Position numbers and translations under genes: made by a program. The notes beneath the pieces were generated by a model. That model saw only the letters and a program-made list of their open reading frames with translations. It had not been told where the DNA came from and did no database searches. Shown here piece after piece: positions 59,165 through 64,000 of a DNA stretch of 64,000 bases; the first letter of the stretch is position 1; the number at the start of each line of letters is the position of its first letter. Source of the DNA: G963667915 sp965197385 (GTDB lineage Bacteria; Acidobacteriota; Vicinamibacteria; Vicinamibacterales; UBA823); the NCBI GenBank assembly GCA_965197385.1, contig CBDANA010000008.1:682001-746000 (forward strand). Direction: 5' to 3'.

Positions 59165-61591
59165 CTAGTCCAGGAGCGCGGCGAGCAGGGACGAGGCGAC
59201 CGCCTTGGCTTGCTCGCTGGCATCACCGGCCGGGCCGACGCAGGACGGACACCCGGCCTCACACGCGCAATCGGCGATCAGGTCCCGCGTCCTGGCCAGC
59301 AGCTCGTCGTGCAGGCCGAACAGCGGCTCGCTGAAGCCGATGCCGCCCGGGTAGTTGTCGTAGATGAAGATCTGCGGCTCGGGCGGCCGCTGGGCGGGCG
59401 TCGCCGACGGCCCGCCGAGCACCGGCGTCTCCGACCCATCGCCGTCGATTGACACGCCGACATCGTGACGATCGCACATGAGCAGCAACTGGGCCACACT
59501 GCGCATCGCATGGGCCAGGCCGACGAGGCCGTCCCGCTTGGCATCGGCCGGAAACGGCAGTCCCGCCATCACCCGAGCTGGCACGGTCAGCCAGTAGGCC
59601 GACGTGTGCATCTGCTGCTCCGGCAACTCGAGCTCGCCCGCGCCCACGTTCTCGTTCGTGTAGAACTTGATTTTCTTGAAGCCGACGACCCTGGAGACGA
59701 CGTGCACTTCGCCGTGCGATCGGCGGGCCGCCGCCGCTCGTTCGACCGACGTCTCCCCCGGCCCCGCATCGAACAGATCCAGAATCGTCACCTTCGTGTA
59801 GGTAATCGCGTTGGTGTAGTAATCGCAATCGACCGCCTCGACGTAGGCCTTCCGGTTGTCGAAATCGAGCCGCTCGACCTGGAAGAGCCGGCCCTCGACG
59901 AGGTAGATCGCCTTCTCGTGGAGCGTTGCGGCGGCGCTCGTGAAATCGACCTCGCCGATGACCTGGGCCCCGTCAGTCGTGTCCACGACGACGAAGTTAT
60001 CGGACGAGACCGACCGCAGGCTGACCGCATCGGCCGGATACGACTCGTGCGTCCAGTGCCACCACCCCTCGGACTGATGCACGAAGCCTTCCTCGACCAT
60101 GAGCCCCAGGATGCCAGGTAGGCCGTCGGGGCCGAAGGCTTCGTCCGCTTCGAATGGCAGCTCGAACGCGGCACATTTAATGTGGTCGAGCAGCACGTGC
60201 AGGTTGTCCGGATCGATCAGCGCATGTTCCGGCGACGCCTCGAAGAAAAAGTCGGGATGCCGCACCATGAACTGGTCGAGCGGCGCGCTGCTGGCCACGA
60301 GCACCGCCGCCGAGCGGCCTGAACGCCGCCCGGCACGACCCGCGCGCTGCCAGGTGGCCGCGATGGTGCCTGGATAGCCCGCCATGATGCAGGCGTCGAG
60401 CGCCCCGATGTCCACGCCCAGCTCGAGCGCGCTCGTCGAGACGACGCCGCGCACCCGACCCTCCCGCAAGCCGCGCTCGATCTCGCGGCGTCTGAGTGGC
60501 AGGTACCCGCCCCGATAGCCGCGAATCGGCTCCAGTTCGCCCGGCTGGCTCGGACACGCATCCTTGAGATAGGTCGTCAGAATCTCGGTAGCCAGACGGC
60601 TCTGCGCGAAGACGATGACCTGGAGCTGCCGGCGCAGGAACTCGAGCGCGATGCGGCGCGTCTCGGCCAGATACGAGCGCCGGATCCCCAGCGCTTGGTT
60701 GACGACCGGCGGATTGGCGAAGACGAAAATCTTCTCGCCATTCGGCGCGCCGTTGTCGTCCACCAACTCGAACCGTCGCTCGGTCAACCGCTCCGCCAGC
60801 TCACGCGGGTTCGCGATGGTCGCCGACGAGCAGATGAAGACCGGAGTCGAGCCGTAGTGCCGGCAGACGCGGCGGAGCCGCCGCAGGATGTTCGCCAGAT
60901 GGCTCCCGAACACACCGCGGTACGCGTGGATCTCGTCGATCACCACGTAGCGCAGGTTCTCGAACAGCTTCGCCCACCGCGGATGATGCGGCAGGATGCC
61001 GGAGTGCAACATGTCGGGGTTGCTGAGCACGACGTGCGCGCGGCCCCGAATGGCGCGGCGGGCATCCTGCGGCGTGTCGCCGTCGTAAGTGAACACGCCG
61101 ATCGCCTGCGCCGAGTGCGCCTCGATCTGCTCGGTCAGCTCGTGCAGCTCGGCGAGTTGATCCTGCGCGAGCGCCTTGGTCGGAAACAGATACAGCGCGC
61201 GGCTCGACGGATCTTCGAGGATGCGGCTGATGACCGGCACGTTGTAGCACAGCGTCTTGCCCGACGCCGTCGGCGTCACGACGACGACGTTTCGTCCTTC
61301 CCACACGTGGGTGAAGGCTTCCGCCTGGTGGGTGTAGAGCTGCTGGACGCCGCGGGATGCCAGCGCCACCCGGAGACAGGCAGCTACGCCGTCCGGAAAA
61401 GGCCCCGTGCGGGCGGCACGTGCCGGCAAGTAGTGGACGGCGGTGACCAGGGCCTCGCCTCGCCCTGGCGTCGCCGCCGGCCTGGCATCCTCCCCGGCCC
61501 GCCCCGGCGGCGGGCCCACACGCGACAGCGCCTCCTGAAGCGACCGGTCCTTGGCGGTTGTGGCGAGGTCAGACAACTGGGTGGCTGGCAT
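59165..61591 (-). CDS. mrfA: MrfA/YprA-like DEAD/DEAH-box helicase with DUF1998 zinc domain
   Basis: An 808-residue superfamily 2 helicase starting at ATG 61591 (MPATQLSDLATTAK); a frame 48 codons longer exists but is not family-like. Motif I is TPTASGKT (about residue 110), motif II DEIH (about 215), motif III SSATIANP (about 240), and motif VI WQRAGRAGRRSG (about 420). The C-terminal domain, typical of MrfA, ends in the four-Cys cluster CACEAGCPSCVG (about residue 782). It unwinds DNA 3'-5' at damage and works with MrfB. Bacterial Hrq1-like helicases share this fold. Confidence 0.88.
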   Translation of the reverse strand: MPATQLSDLATTAKDRSLQEALSRVGPPPGRAGEDARPAATPGRGEALVTAVHYLPARAARTGPFPDGVAACLRVALASRGVQQLYTHQAEAFTHVWEGRNVVVVTPTASGKTLCYNVPVISRILEDPSSRALYLFPTKALAQDQLAELHELTEQIEAHSAQAIGVFTYDGDTPQDARRAIRGRAHVVLSNPDMLHSGILPHHPRWAKLFENLRYVVIDEIHAYRGVFGSHLANILRRLRRVCRHYGSTPVFICSSATIANPRELAERLTERRFELVDDNGAPNGEKIFVFANPPVVNQALGIRRSYLAETRRIALEFLRRQLQVIVFAQSRLATEILTTYLKDACPSQPGELEPIRGYRGGYLPLRRREIERGLREGRVRGVVSTSALELGVDIGALDACIMAGYPGTIAATWQRAGRAGRRSGRSAAVLVASSAPLDQFMVRHPDFFFEASPEHALIDPDNLHVLLDHIKCAAFELPFEADEAFGPDGLPGILGLMVEEGFVHQSEGWWHWTHESYPADAVSLRSVSSDNFVVVDTTDGAQVIGEVDFTSAAATLHEKAIYLVEGRLFQVERLDFDNRKAYVEAVDCDYYTNAITYTKVTILDLFDAGPGETSVERAAAARRSHGEVHVVSRVVGFKKIKFYTNENVGAGELELPEQQMHTSAYWLTVPARVMAGLPFPADAKRDGLVGLAHAMRSVAQLLLMCDRHDVGVSIDGDGSETPVLGGPSATPAQRPPEPQIFIYDNYPGGIGFSEPLFGLHDELLARTRDLIADCACEAGCPSCVGPAGDASEQAKAVASSLLAALLD

Positions 61592-61815
61592 CGCGGCGTC
61601 GCTCTCCAATCCGATGCTCGGTCGAGCCCCAAAGGTGGATATTCGGTGAAAGATAGCAGGCGCCAGACTTTCGATCAAGAGGCGAAAGTGCCCTCCAGCC
61701 GCGTCAAGGCGGGGCGCTGAGTGAGGCTGCCACACCTTGGGTATGGAGGGAGGCTGGGGTCATCCGCCGTCCGGGAACGTCTGGAGAGCGCCTCCAGGTG
61801 GAGAGAATCGCTAGC

Positions 61816-61870
61816 TAGGCGCCCGTCCGAGTATTCGTGGGGGCCGCGCGAATACTCGGACGGGCGCCTA
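61816..61870. repeat. Perfect 22-bp inverted repeat with an 11-base loop
   Basis: Left arm 61816-61837 (begins TAGGCGCCCGTCC), loop 61838-61848, right arm 61849-61870, with no mismatch. The right arm contains the TAG stop of the short-chain dehydrogenase (61868-61870). It could terminate that transcript, but there is no T run. The stem is much longer than a normal terminator. Confidence 0.75.
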
Positions 61871-62647
61871 GATCAGCGAGCGGGACTGGCAGCCATCGAC
61901 CGTCACGCAGGCGCCGCTGACCCAGCTCGCCCGCGGGGAGGCCAGGAAGGCTACGACCTGGCCCACTTCCTCCGCCCGTCCGAACCTGCCGAAGGGCAGC
62001 TCGCGTTCGACGAACCTCGCCATCCCCTCAGGATCCTCCTGCTGGCGCGTGTGCCAGGAGCCGCCCGGAAACGAGATCGAGCCCGGCGCCACGCTGACGA
62101 CGCGGACGCCCTCCGGCGCCAGCTGCTGCGCCATCGACTTGCCCAAGCTGATCTCCGCCGCCTTGACGGCGTTGTAGGTCATCCGGCCTCCCGACTCGCG
62201 GCCCCAGATCGACGCGATGATGATGATGACGCTTCCCTCCCGCGTGCGAAGGTGCGGAACCGCAGCGCGCGATGCGCGAATGGCCGGATAGAGCGTCAGA
62301 TCGAAGGCGGCGCGCCATTGGTCGTCGGTCGTTTCGACGATGTCGCTGCCGCCCGCTGTTCCGACGTTGTTGACCAGGATATCGAGGCCGCCGAAGGTCG
62401 CGACCGTTCTGTCGATGACCGCGGCGACGCCCTCGGAGGTCGCGAGGTCGGCCTGCACGGCGAGCACGGCGTCGGGCTGGCTCGCCTCCGTCTTCAACTC
62501 CGCCTCGGCCTCCGCCAATCGACCGGCCGTGCGCGCGCAGATCGTCACGCGGCATCCTTCCGCCGCGAGCGCCCGGGCACTCGCGAAGCCCAAGCCCTTG
62601 CTCGAGCCAGTGATGATCGCTACTTTGTCGGTCAATTGGAGATCCAT
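61868..62647 (-). CDS. Short-chain dehydrogenase/reductase (SDR)
   Basis: A 259-residue classical SDR. The NAD(P)-binding motif is TGSSKGLGFASA (about residues 13-24), the NNVG motif is LVNNVGTAGGS (about 91), the catalytic Ser lies in IASIWGRES (about 144), and Tyr/Lys lie in YNAVKAAEIS (about 158 and 162). The C-terminus ends with VSGACVTVDGCQSRSLI. This is the 3-oxoacyl-ACP reductase-like branch; the actual substrate is open. A 7-bp tandem repeat precedes its ATG and a long hairpin covers its stop. Confidence 0.88.
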   Translation of the reverse strand: MDLQLTDKVAIITGSSKGLGFASARALAAEGCRVTICARTAGRLAEAEAELKTEASQPDAVLAVQADLATSEGVAAVIDRTVATFGGLDILVNNVGTAGGSDIVETTDDQWRAAFDLTLYPAIRASRAAVPHLRTREGSVIIIIASIWGRESGGRMTYNAVKAAEISLGKSMAQQLAPEGVRVVSVAPGSISFPGGSWHTRQQEDPEGMARFVERELPFGRFGRAEEVGQVVAFLASPRASWVSGACVTVDGCQSRSLI

Positions 62648-62651
62648 GGTT

Positions 62652-62672
62652 TCTCGCCTCTCGCCTCTCGGC
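62652..62672. repeat. 7-bp tandem repeat upstream of the SDR
   Basis: TCTCGCC, TCTCGCC, TCTCGGC starting 5 bp before the SDR ATG, thus in its leader where the ribosome-binding site should be. No purine-rich site is visible besides it. Confidence 0.65.
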
Positions 62673-62782
62673 TAGACAATCGTTGACAGGGCCGGGCGTC
62701 GCCTGCGGCTCGCCCTGGCAGGGCAGCCCGCTCGCTATCGCTCGGGGCCACGCTTCGTTTAGGTTCTGCGCGATGGCAAGCC

Positions 62783-62821
62783 CTGCGCTACACGATCGTC
62801 AACCATCACCATGTAGCGCAG
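62783..62821 (-). terminator. Hairpin downstream of the DUF547 gene
   Basis: Perfect 10-bp arms CTGCGCTACA (62783-62792) and TGTAGCGCAG (62812-62821) with a 19-base loop, 4 bp after the DUF547 stop. Without a T run it is only a candidate terminator or RNA end protector. Confidence 0.45.
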
Positions 62822-62825
62822 CTCT

Positions 62826-63641
62826 TCAGAACCCGGTGAGATCGTTCAGGCGCCAGTCGATCTCGAGGTACTCCATCACAAACTCGTCGGCCGCGACGAA
62901 CTCTCGCTCGCGCGGTAGCAGATGCGGGCCGATGAGCGACAGGACCGCGCGCTCGATCGGGCTGCGCAATCCGAATCGACCGGCGGCACCGGCATATGCC
63001 GAGATGAAGCGCTCCTCCTGCCAGCCGAGAATCGGGCTCACGCGAAGTCGCCCGGCAGCGCGATCCACGTCGACCTGCCGCGCGGTCGCAACGAAGTCGG
63101 CGACGACGGCGTCGAGCTGCGTGTCGATCATCGCCGCGCGGAACGCCTCGCTGCGCAGTCTGGGGCTGCCGACCGCCCCCCGCCCCAGCGCCAGGAACAC
63201 TCTTGGATCGTCGAACTCGCCCAGGGTCGCTTCGATGTCGTCGAGCGTGAGCGAACGTCCCCCGACCCGGTGCCGCCGGCCGTCGAACGCGCCCGGGATC
63301 TGCCGGATGCTACCCGCCGGGTACGGCGGCGCCGAGCCCCGGATCGGGTATCGGTTGATCACCGTTCGGAGGACCAGCGCGTTGTAGGCGTTCAGCCAAA
63401 ACGTGGTCTGCTCGGCCTGCGATCGGCCGTCGAGCGGCACGTCCAGCGACGCCACGTAGCGATCGATCAAGGCGCGCTCGCGCTGCAGTGCGCGGTAGTA
63501 GACCAGGCCGTCCCGGACGTAGATGTCGAGGATCGCGTCCAGCCGCGCGTGGCTGACGGGCGACTGTCGCTCGAGGGTCGCTCCGGAGACCGTCGTCGAG
63601 CCGATGACGGCGAGCGCAAGTAGAATCCAGCGGCGCCCCAT
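62826..63641 (-). CDS. Secreted DUF547-domain protein
   Basis: A 271-residue protein starting at ATG 63641 (MGRRWILLALAVIGS, a signal peptide); an in-frame ATG at 63662 is an alternative. The DUF547 domain shows VYYRALQRERALIDRYVASL, FWLNAYNALVLRTVINRYPI, IPGAFDGRRHRVGGRSLTLDDIE and, later, HLLPREREFVAADEF and YLEIDWRLNDL. DUF547 proteins are widespread exported proteins without a proven activity, though the conserved Cys/His seen in some are not obvious here. It is divergent from the partial membrane protein at the right edge with only 9 bp between start codons, so promoters must overlap the genes. Confidence 0.8.
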   Translation of the reverse strand: MGRRWILLALAVIGSTTVSGATLERQSPVSHARLDAILDIYVRDGLVYYRALQRERALIDRYVASLDVPLDGRSQAEQTTFWLNAYNALVLRTVINRYPIRGSAPPYPAGSIRQIPGAFDGRRHRVGGRSLTLDDIEATLGEFDDPRVFLALGRGAVGSPRLRSEAFRAAMIDTQLDAVVADFVATARQVDVDRAAGRLRVSPILGWQEERFISAYAGAAGRFGLRSPIERAVLSLIGPHLLPREREFVAADEFVMEYLEIDWRLNDLTGF

Positions 63642-63650
63642 GCCGGGCGC

Positions 63651-64000
63651 ATGATACAACACTGGATCAACATGTTAACGGTGGCGACGCTCGGCCTGGC
63701 TGCCTACGGACTCTACTCGGCGGTCTACGGCGTGGTCGATCTCTTCCGGCCTGGCTCACTGGAAGCCTGGGCCGACCTCACGCTCATCGTCTTCGGCCTG
63801 GTGCTGGCCGTCTCGGCCGCCTTCGTCCGGGTCCTCATCCCGGGCGGCCTCGCCCTGGCCATCGGCGCGCTGCTCGGCCTCGAGGCCATTGCCATCCACA
63901 ACTCGGCGCACTTCCACGGCCGCGTCCTCCTGCTGCCGCTCGTCGTCCAGGGCGCGTTCTCGGCGTTGCTCGTCCTGCTGGCGTATGTGGGGGAACGGCG
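63651..64000 (+). CDS. Partial integral membrane protein cut by the window edge
   Basis: An open frame from ATG 63651 to the end of the window (116 codons). It has about four hydrophobic helices: LTVATLGLAAYGLYSAVYGVV, LTLIVFGLVLAVSAAFV, GGLALAIGALLGLEAIAI, and VVQGAFSALLVLLAYVG, separated by short loops. This is typical of small DUF-type membrane proteins. No family is recognised and the C-terminus is missing. Confidence 0.6.
   Translation, partial: MIQHWINMLTVATLGLAAYGLYSAVYGVVDLFRPGSLEAWADLTLIVFGLVLAVSAAFVRVLIPGGLALAIGALLGLEAIAIHNSAHFHGRVLLLPLVVQGAFSALLVLLAYVGER

Noticed and set aside
17013..62672. CRISPR array
   Set aside because: The repeats are 7-bp units directly joined, without spacers, and no cas genes are present.

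Overview
The window is 64 kb of high-GC bacterial chromosome. The best guess at the source is an uncultivated Acidobacteriota, probably Vicinamibacteria-like. This is inferred from the gene mix: fragments of Ser/Thr kinases with TolB/PD40-type tails, several exported beta-propeller oxidoreductases, Tat-exported enzymes, Ku/LigD, and a tig-clpP-clpX-lon-engB block. No rRNA or other decisive marker is present. Gene calls rest on motif recognition and on reading across frames; no database search was possible.

Layout. 0.1-5 kb: an exported amino-acid-oxidase-like flavoprotein, a KefB-type K+/H+ antiporter and a glycosyltransferase-like orphan. 5-7.6 kb: an SMP-30 lipoprotein with an internal stop, then two truncated insertion sequences (IS1380 and IS1-like) joined head to head. 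7.7-13 kb: EgtD, a cytochrome c/beta-propeller protein split by a 4-bp duplication, a DmpA-type peptidase and a PQQ sugar dehydrogenase. 13-17 kb: a periplasmic three-subunit molybdenum hydroxylase resembling PaoABC. 17.1-22.8 kb: a hydrolase remnant, a TetR regulator and an RND efflux pair. 22.8-24.4 kb: decayed TAXI-TRAP and amidohydrolase pieces. 24.5-31.9 kb: exported RidA, tRNA-His, lipoamide dehydrogenase preceded by an in-frame AceE/AceF chimera, a DUF255 thioredoxin-fold protein, a Mak-like sugar kinase and a metallo-beta-lactamase-fold hydrolase. 32-35.1 kb: divergent ku and ligD, a two-gene NHEJ system.

35.2-42.2 kb: three tRNA genes (Arg, Arg, Lys), then a decayed island beginning with an integrase remnant running into tRNA-Lys. 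It holds pieces of an IS256 transposase, several Ser/Thr-kinase fragments, an intact NHL propeller gene, an IS110 element inside a second SMP-30 gene, and a sugar-isomerase-like gene. 42.3-45.4 kb: a compact Gfo/Idh/MocA-GMC-VOC operon. 45.5-50.7 kb: a TPR protein, an unrecognised 431-aa protein, a 180-bp MITE-like element, a small secreted protein, a TerB-like protein and an AI-2E-family exporter. 50.9-57.5 kb: tRNA-Leu, then the proteostasis block tig-clpP-clpX-lon-engB. 57.5-64 kb: rpmE, the mrfB/mrfA repair pair, a short-chain dehydrogenase, a DUF547 protein and a membrane protein that runs off the end.

Two themes run through the window. The first is unusually dense gene damage: at least four in-frame nonsense codons, a 4-bp duplication, a 1-base frameshift, several deletion fusions and two IS junctions. 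It is concentrated at 5-9 kb, 17-27.5 kb and 35.5-42 kb, and is either real decay or partly assembly error. The second is small repeats: 7-bp tandem repeats hugging gene ends, REP-like palindromes, a MITE and long perfect hairpins.
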